36,034 nt of DNA from Leadbetterella sp031420365 (lineage in GTDB: Bacteria; Bacteroidota; Bacteroidia; Cytophagales; Spirosomataceae): NCBI GenBank assembly GCA_031420365.1, contig JANOMP010000387.1:1-36034 (forward strand), given 5' to 3'. Every line of letters starts with the position of its first letter. Within the stretch, counting starts at the first letter, position 1. Shown in pieces: positions 8,219 to 16,503 of this stretch. The position numbers were made by a program, and so were the translations under genes. The notes under the pieces are model-generated. The model did not search any database, had not been told where the DNA came from, and was given only the letters and a program-made list of their open reading frames with translations.

Positions 8219-8707
8219 ATGGCGGAAAAAATAGTCTTTAGCGAAGATAGATTAATAAAAACAAAAGAAATAATTAAGCGATATCCTGCAGGAAAACAAA
8301 AGTCTGCCTTACTTCCTTTACTTCACTTAGCCCAAGAACAATTTGGTTGGATAAGTGCTCCTGTGATGGATTACATTGCCGAAATACTTGATATTGAACC
8401 GGTAGAGGTTTATGAAGTAACTACCTTTTACTCTATGTTTCATTTAGAGCCTGTTGGAAAGCATGTAATTGAATATTGCAGGACAGGTCCTTGCTGCACT
8501 ATGGGTGGAGAAGAAGTTTATGACCATTTAAAAAGCAGGCTAGGTATCAAAGCGAATGAAACTACAAATGACGGTGTTTTTACAATAAAAGAAGTAGAAT
8601 GTTTAGCTGCTTGCGGCTGGGGACCATGTTTCCAGATTAAAGAGCAGTTTTATATGCATTTAAACAATGAGAAAGTTGATGAAATAATCGAAGAACTCAG
8701 AAAATAA
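8219..8707 (+). CDS. nuoE: NADH-quinone oxidoreductase subunit E
   Basis: The 24-kDa thioredoxin-fold subunit with [2Fe-2S] cluster N1a. The four ligands are seen as Cys87 and Cys92 (CRTGPC) and Cys128 and Cys132 (CLAAC), in 162 residues. It forms the NADH dehydrogenase module together with NuoF, whose gene begins two bases after its stop codon. Confidence 0.96.
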   Translation: MAEKIVFSEDRLIKTKEIIKRYPAGKQKSALLPLLHLAQEQFGWISAPVMDYIAEILDIEPVEVYEVTTFYSMFHLEPVGKHVIEYCRTGPCCTMGGEEVYDHLKSRLGIKANETTNDGVFTIKEVECLAACGWGPCFQIKEQFYMHLNNEKVDEIIEELRK

Positions 8708-8709
8708 CA

Positions 8710-10056
8710 ATGGCAAGTAAAGTAAAAATATTAACTGAACATATCAACATCCCTGGCATCGAAAATTTTGAGGTCTACAGAAAACATGGGGGATATAATG
8801 CCGTAGAAAAAGCTCTTAAAAAGATGAGCCCCGAGGAAGTAGTAGAAGAGGTAAAAAAGGCAGGAGTAAGAGGTAGAGGCGGTGCAGGTTTTCCGATGGG
8901 TATGAAATGGAGCTTTATGGCGAAACCAGAAGGAGTTCCAAGGTATTTGGTTTGTAATGCCGATGAGTCTGAGCCAGGTACTTTTAAAGACCATTATTTG
9001 ATGAAATACCTCCCTCATCTATTAATAGAAGGTATGATAGTTTCAAGTTTTGCTTTAGGAGCAAAAAAAAGCTTTATTTATGTACGAGGAGAATTAATGT
9101 ATGTAATTAAAATTCTTGAAAAAGCGATTGAGGAAGCAAAAAATGCAGGTTTTTTAGGCACAAATATTTTAGGCACAGGGTATGATTTAGAGTTAATTGT
9201 GCAACCTGGCGGTGGGGCTTATATTTGTGGAGAGGAAACCGCACTTCTAGAATCATTAGAAGGGAAAAGAGGAAACCCAAGAAATAAACCCCCATTCCCA
9301 GCAGTAAAAGGACTTTACCAATGTCCAACAGTTGTGAATAATGTAGAATCTATAGCTACAGCTGCGTGGATTATAAATAATGGAGGAGACGAATATGCAA
9401 AAATTGGAATAGGTAAAAGCACAGGCACAAAGCTTATATCTGCATCTGGTCATATTAAAAAACCTGGAGTTTATGAAATAGAATTAGGATTACCAGTTGA
9501 AGAATTCATTTATTCAGACGAATATCTAGGTGGAGTAAGGGACGGTCACTATTTAAAAGCAGTTGTTGCTGGAGGTTCTTCAGTACCTATTTTACCTACT
9601 CATTTGCTCTTAAAAACTGCTAACGGGGAAGATAGACTAATGTCATACGAATCACTTTCAGATGGAGGTTTTGCTACTGGGACGATGTTAGGTTCAGGTG
9701 GGTTTATTGCCATGGATGAAACCACTTGTATTGTTAGAAATACTTGGAATTTTTCAAGATTTTATCACCATGAATCATGCGGGCAGTGTTCACCTTGTAG
9801 AGAAGGGACAGGGTGGATGGAAAAAGTATTGCATAGAATTGAGCATGGCCACGGAAATTCAAGAGATATTGATTTGTTAGTTGATGTGGCTAGAAAAATA
9901 GAAGGAAATACCATTTGTCCATTAGGTGATGCAGCAGCTTGGCCTGTAGCAAGTGCTATTAGGCATTTTAGAGATGAATTTGAATGGCATACAAAAAATC
10001 CGAGTGCTGCAACTAAACCAGGGGCAGTCTATTTTAAAGAAGAAGTATTTTCTTAA
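8710..10056 (+). CDS. nuoF: NADH-quinone oxidoreductase subunit F (NADH and FMN site)
   Basis: The 51-kDa subunit that oxidises NADH through FMN and cluster N3, 448 residues. The NADH/FMN-site glycine-rich segment RGRGGAGFPMGMKW is at residues 54-67, and GGGAYICGEETALLESLEGK at about 167-186. The [4Fe-4S] ligands are Cys357, Cys360 and Cys363 (SCGQCSPCREGTGW) and Cys403 (TICPLGDA). All expected residues are present. Confidence 0.97.
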   Translation: MASKVKILTEHINIPGIENFEVYRKHGGYNAVEKALKKMSPEEVVEEVKKAGVRGRGGAGFPMGMKWSFMAKPEGVPRYLVCNADESEPGTFKDHYLMKYLPHLLIEGMIVSSFALGAKKSFIYVRGELMYVIKILEKAIEEAKNAGFLGTNILGTGYDLELIVQPGGGAYICGEETALLESLEGKRGNPRNKPPFPAVKGLYQCPTVVNNVESIATAAWIINNGGDEYAKIGIGKSTGTKLISASGHIKKPGVYEIELGLPVEEFIYSDEYLGGVRDGHYLKAVVAGGSSVPILPTHLLLKTANGEDRLMSYESLSDGGFATGTMLGSGGFIAMDETTCIVRNTWNFSRFYHHESCGQCSPCREGTGWMEKVLHRIEHGHGNSRDIDLLVDVARKIEGNTICPLGDAAAWPVASAIRHFRDEFEWHTKNPSAATKPGAVYFKEEVFS

Positions 10057-10069
10057 TAAAAGAATATAG

Positions 10070-11161
10070 ATGGAAAACGAAACTCCTCAATTAATAAAAG
10101 TAACCATAGATGGCCAGGAAGTTTTTGTGCCTTTGGGAACCTCAATATTAGAAGCAGCAAGGCAAATTGGGCCTGATGTAGCTCCTCCCGCCATGTGCTA
10201 TTATAAGCCTTTGAAAGGGTCTGGAGGAAAATGTAGGGCATGTTTAGTAAAAGTAACTGCTGGATCTGAAAAAGATCCAAGGCCTATGCCAAAACTTATA
10301 GCATCTTGTATAACGATGGCTCAAGACGGAATGGAAGTACAAAACTTTACAAATCCAGAAGTAATTGAAGCCAGAAAAGGGGTAGTTGAATTTTTATTAA
10401 TTAATCACCCGCTAGATTGCCCCGTTTGTGATCAAGCTGGAGAGTGCCATTTACAAGATTTTGCTTTTGAAAATGGAACAGGGGCTACGCGTTTTGAAGA
10501 GGAAAGAAGAACCTTCGAACCAGAAAATATCGGTGATAATATACAATTACACATGAATAGATGTGTGCTTTGTTATAGATGTGTATATACAGCAGATCAA
10601 TTAACTAATGAACGAGTACATGGCGTGATGAATAGAGGCGACCATGCTGAGATTAGTACCTATATTAGTAAGGCCATAGATAATGATTTTTCCGGTAATA
10701 TGATAGATGTTTGTCCAGTAGGAGCTTTAACAGACAAAACCTATCGTTTCAAAAATAGAGTATGGTTTTCAAAACCAGTAGATGCCCATAGAGACTGTGA
10801 TAGATGTTGTGGAAAAGTAAATCTATGGTATAGAGGTGCAGAAGTAATTCGAGTAACAGCAAGAAAAAATCAATGGGGAGAAGTAGATGATTTTATATGT
10901 AATTCATGTAGATTTGAAAAAAAGCAAACTAAAGATTGGACAATAGAAGGGCCAACAAAAGTTAAAAGGCATTCAGTAATTTCTCAAAGTAAATATGGTG
11001 CTAACCTAATTGAGAAACCTGCTTTTGCATTAAAATATGCTGCTGAAAATTTCAAAGATATTGAAGATGATATACCTTTTAATCAAAATTTAGAAGAAAT
11101 TAAAAAATCTGAAGATTACCAAGCGTTAATGAAACAAAACCAAAAGTTTCTTAAGAAATAA
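10070..11161 (+). CDS. nuoG: NADH-quinone oxidoreductase subunit G, short form
   Basis: Iron-sulfur subunit of the peripheral arm. Visible ligands: [2Fe-2S] N1b Cys43, Cys55, Cys58, Cys80; His113, Cys117, Cys120, Cys126 for N5; Cys165, Cys168, Cys171, Cys215 for N4. A further cysteine group (Cys243, Cys246, Cys247, Cys277, Cys280) lies where cluster N7 sits in some bacteria, but the usual CxxCxxxC spacing is not kept, so N7 is uncertain. At 363 residues it lacks the long molybdopterin-oxidoreductase-like C-terminal domain of the roughly 900-residue E. coli protein. Short NuoG proteins are known in Bacteroidota, and the reading frame here ends cleanly 11 bases before nuoH, so this does not look like a truncation. 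Confidence 0.93.
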   Translation: MENETPQLIKVTIDGQEVFVPLGTSILEAARQIGPDVAPPAMCYYKPLKGSGGKCRACLVKVTAGSEKDPRPMPKLIASCITMAQDGMEVQNFTNPEVIEARKGVVEFLLINHPLDCPVCDQAGECHLQDFAFENGTGATRFEEERRTFEPENIGDNIQLHMNRCVLCYRCVYTADQLTNERVHGVMNRGDHAEISTYISKAIDNDFSGNMIDVCPVGALTDKTYRFKNRVWFSKPVDAHRDCDRCCGKVNLWYRGAEVIRVTARKNQWGEVDDFICNSCRFEKKQTKDWTIEGPTKVKRHSVISQSKYGANLIEKPAFALKYAAENFKDIEDDIPFNQNLEEIKKSEDYQALMKQNQKFLKK

Positions 11162-11172
11162 TATAAAATAAA

Positions 11173-12321
11173 ATGGATACCGTACTACTGGTAAAAGGAA
11201 TAATAGTAATAGCAGTTTTTGCTATAAGTATGTTAATGGCATTATATGAAACATATTTCGAAAGAGTAATAGCAGCTTTTATTCAAGACCGCGTAGGGCC
11301 TGATAGAGCAGGGCCTTTTGGATTACTTCAACCCTTAGCTGATGGCGGAAAATTATTTTTCAAAGAAGATTTTATTCCTTCTATGGCCGATAAATGGCTA
11401 TTTATACTTGGACCTGCTTTAGCCATGTTAACCGCTCTTATGACCAGTGCAGTAATTCCATTTGGTGACACGATTATGGTGGGTAATCATAAAATAGATT
11501 TACAAGCGATGGATGTTAACATCGGCATATTATGGGTTTTTGGCATTGTATCTTTAGGTGTTTACGGTATTTTGATTGGAGGTTGGGCTTCAAATAATAA
11601 ATATTCACTTTACGGAGCTATTCGAGCAGCATCGCAAAACATATCCTACGAATTAGCTATGGGTTTAACACTTTTAGCTATTATATTAATGGCCGGTTCT
11701 CTTTCCGTTAAATCAATTGTTGTATCTCAACATGGTATAAATTGGAACATTTTTTATCAACCTATGGGTTTCTTATTGTTTTTTACTTGTTCTTTAGCTG
11801 AATGTAACAGAACTCCATTTGACTTACCAGAATCCGAAAACGAATTAGTTGCAGGATACCACACTGAATACGGGTCCATGAAAATGGGATTGTATCTTTT
11901 TTCAGAATATGTTAATATGTTTGTATCCTCCGCAGTGCTAGCAAGTTTATATTTTGGAGGTTTTAATTACCCAGGTATGGATTTCATTTATGGCTTCCTA
12001 ACAAAATCGTTTAGCCCTAATTTGGGACATAATTTAGCCACAGCAATTGGTACTATAGTATTATTTTTGAAGATATTTGCATTTATTTTTACTTTCATTT
12101 GGATTCGTTGGACGGTGCCTAGATTTAGATATGACCAATTGATGGACATGGCTTGGAAATGGATGATGCCTTTGGCAATTATTAATTTAATTATCACAGC
12201 AGTGGCTGAGCTTTCTGGCTATAGTCTTTTAGCAAATTGGATTGGAGTTGCTCTTTTTGCACTTATATATTTTACTGTTTGGCCTTTATTTTCAAAAAAG
12301 AAAATTGTTGAAGCCGCTTAA
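11173..12321 (+). CDS. nuoH: NADH-quinone oxidoreductase subunit H
   Basis: Membrane subunit that forms the quinone channel together with NuoB and NuoD. The 382-residue product has about eight or nine hydrophobic helices. Signatures: RVGPDRAGPFGLLQPLADGG at residues about 40-59 and AECNRTPFDLPESENELVAG near 215-234, the acidic loop at the quinone cavity. It joins the peripheral arm to the membrane arm, but of the membrane arm only NuoA, NuoH and NuoJ are encoded at this locus. Confidence 0.97.
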   Translation: MDTVLLVKGIIVIAVFAISMLMALYETYFERVIAAFIQDRVGPDRAGPFGLLQPLADGGKLFFKEDFIPSMADKWLFILGPALAMLTALMTSAVIPFGDTIMVGNHKIDLQAMDVNIGILWVFGIVSLGVYGILIGGWASNNKYSLYGAIRAASQNISYELAMGLTLLAIILMAGSLSVKSIVVSQHGINWNIFYQPMGFLLFFTCSLAECNRTPFDLPESENELVAGYHTEYGSMKMGLYLFSEYVNMFVSSAVLASLYFGGFNYPGMDFIYGFLTKSFSPNLGHNLATAIGTIVLFLKIFAFIFTFIWIRWTVPRFRYDQLMDMAWKWMMPLAIINLIITAVAELSGYSLLANWIGVALFALIYFTVWPLFSKKKIVEAA

Positions 12322-12333
12322 ATTTAAAAAAAA

Positions 12334-12888
12334 ATGCAATTAACAAATAGATCTAAAAAAACAGATAAATCAGAACTAAGTATTTTTGAAAATACCTATT
12401 TACCTGGAATAGCCAAAGGAATGGGAATTACACTTAAACATTTTTTTTCAAAAAAAGTTACTATTCGATATCCTGAAGAAAAAAGATATCTTGGCCCTGT
12501 TTTTAGAGGCCATCACATTTTAAAAAGGGATGAACAGGGACGGGAAAGATGTACTGCATGTGGCCTTTGTGCTGTAGCATGTCCTGCTGAAGCAATTACA
12601 ATGGTTGCTGCTGAAAGAGTAAAAGGAGAAGAAAATCTATACAGAGAAGAAAAATATGCTGCTAGCTACGAAGTTAATATGCTTCGTTGTATATTTTGCG
12701 GATTGTGCGAAGAAGCTTGCCCTAAAGAGGCGGTATATTTGAGACATGATAAATTTGTTCCTGTATTCACAAATAGAAATCAAGTAATTTACGGAAAAGA
12801 CCAACTTGTAGAAGACATGGGCGAAAGATATGAAAGAGAAGCTTGGACAAAAGAAGACATGGCAAAACTTTGGGAGAAACAAAAATAA
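12334..12888 (+). CDS. nuoI: NADH-quinone oxidoreductase subunit I
   Basis: Ferredoxin-like subunit carrying clusters N6a and N6b, which relay electrons to N2. Two complete 4Fe-4S motifs are visible: CTACGLCAVACP (Cys73, 76, 79, 83) and CIFCGLCEEACP (Cys119, 122, 125, 129). The product has 184 residues. The start at 12334 follows nuoH by 12 bases. Confidence 0.97.
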   Translation: MQLTNRSKKTDKSELSIFENTYLPGIAKGMGITLKHFFSKKVTIRYPEEKRYLGPVFRGHHILKRDEQGRERCTACGLCAVACPAEAITMVAAERVKGEENLYREEKYAASYEVNMLRCIFCGLCEEACPKEAVYLRHDKFVPVFTNRNQVIYGKDQLVEDMGERYEREAWTKEDMAKLWEKQK

Positions 12889-12895
12889 AATTAAA

Positions 12896-13441
12896 ATGCA
12901 GTATTTAGAATTACTCAAAAATCTTACCGCCACTCAGTGGACTTTTTATTTTTTGTCAATACTTACTCTTTTTGGAGCTCTAGGTACAATTATGTCAAAA
13001 AATGCCATCCATAGTGTGATATATTTGATACTAACTTTTTTTTCTCTTTCAGCTCACTATATTATGCTGAATGCCCAATTTTTAGCAGCTGTAAATATCA
13101 TAGTTTATGCTGGAGCTATCATGGTTTTGTTTCTTTTTGTGGTAATGTTTCTAAATATTAAAGAAGAAACGCAAGAATTAAGTAAAAACTCTTTAATTAT
13201 TTCAGCTACAATTGCCGGAGGTTTATTAGGTTATATCTTGGTAAGTGCCATAAAAAAAGCCGAATCGGTTAGAGTAGATTATAATAATTTTGATGCCTCT
13301 ACAGGATTAATTGAAACATTAGGAAAAGTATTATATAAAAATTATATGTTGCCTTTTGAATTAATTTCAGTTTTGTTTTTAATTGCGATGGCTGGTGCAG
13401 TGATGTTGGGAAAAAGGGAAAAAGGTGAGCGCCATTTTTAA
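12896..13441 (+). CDS. nuoJ: NADH-quinone oxidoreductase subunit J
   Basis: Membrane subunit, 181 residues with five predicted transmembrane helices. The VNIIVYAGAIMVLFLFVVMFLN-type third helix, here at about residues 60-81, is the family hallmark. An upstream in-frame ATG at 12830 lies inside nuoI; ATG 12896, 7 bases after the nuoI stop, is preferred because NuoJ proteins start near this point and the extra residues are lysine-rich and not membrane-like. It is directly followed by a terminator instead of nuoK, which is the usual next gene. Confidence 0.94.
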   Translation: MQYLELLKNLTATQWTFYFLSILTLFGALGTIMSKNAIHSVIYLILTFFSLSAHYIMLNAQFLAAVNIIVYAGAIMVLFLFVVMFLNIKEETQELSKNSLIISATIAGGLLGYILVSAIKKAESVRVDYNNFDASTGLIETLGKVLYKNYMLPFELISVLFLIAMAGAVMLGKREKGERHF

Positions 13442-13467
13442 GATTATCCTGAAATATATATTTTCAT

Positions 13468-13494
13468 AAAGAGGCTCTATTGGCCTCTTTTTTT
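13468..13494 (+). terminator. Rho-independent terminator closing the nuo operon
   Basis: AAAGAGGC (13468-13475) pairs with GCCTCTTT (13483-13490) around a 7-base loop and runs into further T residues to 13494. It lies 26 bases after nuoJ, so the transcript ends before any nuoKLMN genes. Confidence 0.88.
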
Positions 13495-13526
13495 ATATTT
13501 TTACTTTCAATTAAATTAAAATTATC

Positions 13527-14054
13527 ATGAGTTTGATTCTTCCTGTAAATAATAAAACTTTAGAACATGGGAAAAACTGTTGGTTTGCTCCAAACGCAAC
13601 AATTGTAGGAGATGTAAAAATGGGGGATGAATGTACTGTTTGGTTTAATGCAGTAATACGAGGAGATGTTAATTCCATAATAATGGGAAATAGAGTAAAT
13701 ATTCAAGATGGAGCTATAATTCATTGTACATATCAGAAAACTATAACAATTATTGGAAATAATGTGAGTATCGCTCACAACGCAATTGTACACGGCTGCA
13801 TAATAGAAGATGAAGTGTTAATAGGAATGGGAGCTATAGTGATGGATGGTGCTATTATAGGAAAAAATGCCATAATTGGGGCTGGGGCTATAGTCACCCA
13901 AAATACCAAAGTACCATCTGGTACTATTTGGGCAGGAAATCCAGCTAAATATATGAAAGATGTAAGTCAAGAATTAGGGGAAGTGTTTTTACGAACGGCA
14001 AATAACTATGTTTTTTATGCAGGCTGGTTTAAAGAAAAAAATGAACTTTCCTAA
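13527..14054 (+). CDS. Gamma-carbonic anhydrase family protein
   Basis: A 175-residue left-handed beta-helix protein built from hexapeptide repeats (for example NATIVGDVKMGDE, NVSIAHNAIVHGCIIEDEVLIGMGAIVMDGA). The three zinc-binding histidines of the gamma-carbonic anhydrase/YrdA group are in place at His66, His84 and His89. Likely a cytosolic trimeric Zn or Fe enzyme interconverting CO2 and bicarbonate, though many family members have no proven activity. It follows the nuo terminator, so it is probably transcribed separately. It overlaps the end of the convergent secreted protein gene by 4 bases. Confidence 0.92.
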   Translation: MSLILPVNNKTLEHGKNCWFAPNATIVGDVKMGDECTVWFNAVIRGDVNSIIMGNRVNIQDGAIIHCTYQKTITIIGNNVSIAHNAIVHGCIIEDEVLIGMGAIVMDGAIIGKNAIIGAGAIVTQNTKVPSGTIWAGNPAKYMKDVSQELGEVFLRTANNYVFYAGWFKEKNELS

Positions 14055-14755
14055 TTTCTTCCCTTAAAAATATTATCCCGAGTTCCTTTCTCTGTTGGAA
14101 TATAAGTACCTTTTTTCCAAGATTTGTCCGTTAAGGCTCCACTTTTTACAGATCTAATGAAATTAGTCCAAGCAGCTATATTGGTAAGTGGGTTCATAGT
14201 AACTTGCCTTTGAGATTGAAGGTGCATAAGCTGCTGATCCATAGCATAACGATAGTTTCCACCTGCTCCCATGGCTTGATTTGCTGCTAATCTTTTAATA
14301 TTTTCAGAGCTAAAATTCTTTTCAATAATATCCCTTTCATTGGCATTTGGAAGTTCCATTTCTAAAAATGCTGTTCTAAATTCATCTTCCGTTCTGAAAG
14401 GATACACTTTTACTTCTTTTAACATTTTAGCATCAATACTGAGTTCAACTACTGCAGAATAGTTTAAACCTACATTTTTAGGTATGATATGGAAGTGTCT
14501 TTTAAATCCTAAGTAAGAAAACAAAATTGAATCACCGGGAAATACTTCTAAAATAAAATAGCCTTTGGGGTTAGTAAAAACTCCTCTTCCAGCACGTTCA
14601 TTTATGACGTAAGCTCCTGCTAAAGCCTCATCATTACTTCCATCAATCACAAAACCAGAAAATGTAACATACTTTTTTTCCCCTTGAGCTATAGACTTAG
14701 AAGTAAAAAAAAAAGTGACGAATATAACAAGAATAAAAATATAAATAGATTTCAA
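14051..14755 (-). CDS. Secreted CarboxypepD_reg-like domain protein
   Basis: A 234-residue protein with a Sec signal peptide (residues 1-23, ending SIAQ) and one CarboxypepD_reg-like beta-sandwich at about residues 30-115 (FSGFVIDGSNDEALAGAYV, GVFTNPKGYFILEV, ILFSYLGFKRH), the fold found at the N-terminus of many SusC/TonB-dependent receptors. The rest is a charged helical tail with no recognised domain. The start codon is TTG; its TTGA overlaps the TGA stop of cdsA by 4 bases, and no ATG in frame would keep the signal peptide, so coupled translation from TTG is likely. It is the last gene of the gldD-DUF2007-cdsA group. Function unknown. Confidence 0.75.
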   Translation of the reverse strand: MKSIYIFILVIFVTFFFTSKSIAQGEKKYVTFSGFVIDGSNDEALAGAYVINERAGRGVFTNPKGYFILEVFPGDSILFSYLGFKRHFHIIPKNVGLNYSAVVELSIDAKMLKEVKVYPFRTEDEFRTAFLEMELPNANERDIIEKNFSSENIKRLAANQAMGAGGNYRYAMDQQLMHLQSQRQVTMNPLTNIAAWTNFIRSVKSGALTDKSWKKGTYIPTEKGTRDNIFKGRN

Positions 14756-15594
14756 AATATTTTTGAATATAGTTTTAAATATGTGACAATAAATGGCATA
14801 GAAAGCAATAGCCCATCAAATCTATCTAAGAAGCCCCCATGCCCAGGAATAAAACTTCCTGAATCTTTGATAAAAATACTTCTTTTAAAAAGCGATTCCA
14901 CAAGGTCTCCAAGTGTACCTGTAACAACAATAATAATTGATATTGTAACCCATTGTACCATACCTAAAGTACCTGAAAATTTACAAAAAATTAACGCTGC
15001 TATAACAGCAAATATTGCCCCTCCAAAAAAGCCTTCCCAAGTTTTTTTGGGTGAAATCCTTTCGAATAATTTTCTTTTCCCCAAAAATCTACCCGAGAAA
15101 TAGGCTCCTGAGTCATTCACCCAAAGAACAATCAAAATCCCAACAGCTATAAGTGGCTTAAAATCACCACTATCTAGTACCATTTCAATTAATAACGCAA
15201 ATGGAAGAGCTACATAAATTATACCCAAAAAAGTATATCCTAGGTTCTCAAAGGGCTTGGTGTCTTTCTTTTTATATAATTTGATAAAAAATGTTAAAGT
15301 AAGTAATGGGGCCATTAAATAATAAAATTCAAAACTTATTTTATAAGATTCAATAAAAAATGTCAATGTGGTAATCATAGCCCCTAAAAATGTTCCGTAT
15401 ATTTTTAAAGGAAAATTCCCATTTAATCCTAAAAGTTTATAAAATTCATACTGTGTTAAAATCGCTATAAATAAAAATAAAATCCAAAAGGTAAATGGAT
15501 TAAATATTGTACAACCTATAATCAAAGGAGCACCCACTAATGCCGCAATAATTCGTTGAGTTAGGTTAGATTGATTATTTAGTTTCTTAATCAT
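14752..15594 (-). CDS. cdsA: Phosphatidate cytidylyltransferase (CDP-diacylglycerol synthase)
   Basis: Integral membrane enzyme making CDP-diacylglycerol from phosphatidic acid and CTP, the branch point of phospholipid synthesis. The 280-residue product has about seven or eight transmembrane helices. The C-terminal CDP-DAG synthase signature is complete: SPKKTWEGFFGG near residues 180-191, then GDLVESLFKRS, KDSGSFIPGHGGFLDRFDGL near 240-259, which carries the Mg2+-binding acidic residues. It overlaps the upstream DUF2007 gene by 8 bases and the downstream gene by 4. Confidence 0.95.
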   Translation of the reverse strand: MIKKLNNQSNLTQRIIAALVGAPLIIGCTIFNPFTFWILFLFIAILTQYEFYKLLGLNGNFPLKIYGTFLGAMITTLTFFIESYKISFEFYYLMAPLLTLTFFIKLYKKKDTKPFENLGYTFLGIIYVALPFALLIEMVLDSGDFKPLIAVGILIVLWVNDSGAYFSGRFLGKRKLFERISPKKTWEGFFGGAIFAVIAALIFCKFSGTLGMVQWVTISIIIVVTGTLGDLVESLFKRSIFIKDSGSFIPGHGGFLDRFDGLLLSMPFIVTYLKLYSKIF

Positions 15595-15796
15595 TCAATA
15601 AATATTGATTTACCAAAACTTCTGCTCTAACTTTATCAACCGACATTATCCTAAGTTCAGAAAACCCCAATATTGGATAATTATGATCTACTTTATTTAA
15701 AACCACGGCTTCAATATCATTATTAATTAACTCATTTTTAATTAGCTCAACTTTGTATTGATCCTTGTCTTTATAAATAATTATCCATTCGCTCAT
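15587..15796 (-). CDS. DUF2007 small protein
   Basis: A 69-residue protein matching the DUF2007 pattern (MSEWIIIYKDKDQYKVELIK, then DIEAVVLNKVDHNYP and a terminal AEVLVNQYL), a ferredoxin-like alpha/beta fold labelled a putative signal-transducing protein in domain databases. Its role is not established. It lies one base after gldD and overlaps cdsA by 8 bases, an order that suggests one transcript and translational coupling. Confidence 0.8.
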   Translation of the reverse strand: MSEWIIIYKDKDQYKVELIKNELINNDIEAVVLNKVDHNYPILGFSELRIMSVDKVRAEVLVNQYLLND

Positions 15797-15797
15797 A

Positions 15798-16379
15798 TCA
15801 GTTTTTCCATTTTAAGGTTTCAATCAAATGTCTTGTTTCTAATTTCATAAATTCTACAATTGGTGATAATGAATCATTTAACGTAGCATTATTCAAATAA
15901 ACAGCACCCCTTAAATAATGCTTGGAAGTATCTGTTGCGTAAAACTGATAATGACTAGGAACTTCTCCTTCTAATTCAATTACTATTACTTTTTTTCCAT
16001 TTTTTAATTGTAGTTGATATTCAGTTTGAGCTGTGGCCTTTACTTGGTGTTTAGCTGCAAGTTTATACGCATCTGCCACATGTTTATCTAATTTTCTCAT
16101 ATCGCCATTCAAAGGCTTGTAGGTAAACTGAATTTTAGCATTTAATGTTGGATAATTTACAATAATCCAATAGGGCTCTGAATCTGGACTCTTATCTACC
16201 AATACTTCAGCAAATTTAGAATATTCAAAAGTATAAGGAAAAGTGCCAATTAAAGGTTGAAAAACATGTTCAGGTAAGTCGATTCTCTGATAACCTTTTG
16301 GTTTAGGCACAAAACCTTGATTTACATTTGAACAACCAGAAAGATAAATTAGAATTAGACTTATTTTTAAAAATTTCAT
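15798..16379 (-). CDS. gldD: Gliding motility lipoprotein GldD
   Basis: A 193-residue lipoprotein. Signal MKFLKISLILIYLSGC ends in a lipobox at Cys16. The body matches GldD: PKGYQRIDLPEH, PYTFEYSKFA, a YWIIVNYP segment, HYQFYATDTSKHYLRGAVYL and a C-terminal ETRHLIETLKWKN. In Flavobacterium, GldD is needed for gliding and is associated with the type IX secretion/gliding apparatus, so the gene implies that this organism has or had that system. The frame extends upstream to 16463, but only the ATG at 16379 gives a lipoprotein signal, and a TATATTTG box ends 21 bases upstream of it. No other gld genes lie in the window. Confidence 0.9.
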   Translation of the reverse strand: MKFLKISLILIYLSGCSNVNQGFVPKPKGYQRIDLPEHVFQPLIGTFPYTFEYSKFAEVLVDKSPDSEPYWIIVNYPTLNAKIQFTYKPLNGDMRKLDKHVADAYKLAAKHQVKATAQTEYQLQLKNGKKVIVIELEGEVPSHYQFYATDTSKHYLRGAVYLNNATLNDSLSPIVEFMKLETRHLIETLKWKN

Positions 16380-16400
16380 AAAATTGAACAAAGACAAATA

Positions 16401-16408
16401 CAAATATA
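16401..16408 (-). promoter_or_regulatory. Candidate -7 box for the gldD operon
   Basis: Read on the minus strand the sequence is TATATTTG, matching TAnnTTTG, 21 bases upstream of the gldD ATG. No clear TTTG lies 19 bases further upstream. It supports the start at 16379, because the longer alternative frame would begin upstream of the box. Confidence 0.5.
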
Positions 16409-16471
16409 TATTATTTTGTTCTATGTTTAAAATCATTAACTTTAAATAGGAAATTATCCGCATTTCAAGGC

Positions 16472-16479
16472 TAATTTTG
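16472..16479 (+). promoter_or_regulatory. Candidate -7 box for folA
   Basis: TAATTTTG ends 24 bases before the folA ATG at 16504. It overlaps the first codons of the longer in-frame extension that begins at 16477, which argues against that extension. The -33 element is not obvious. Confidence 0.5.
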
Positions 16480-16503
16480 TTCTTTAATTTTCAAATAATT
16501 CTA

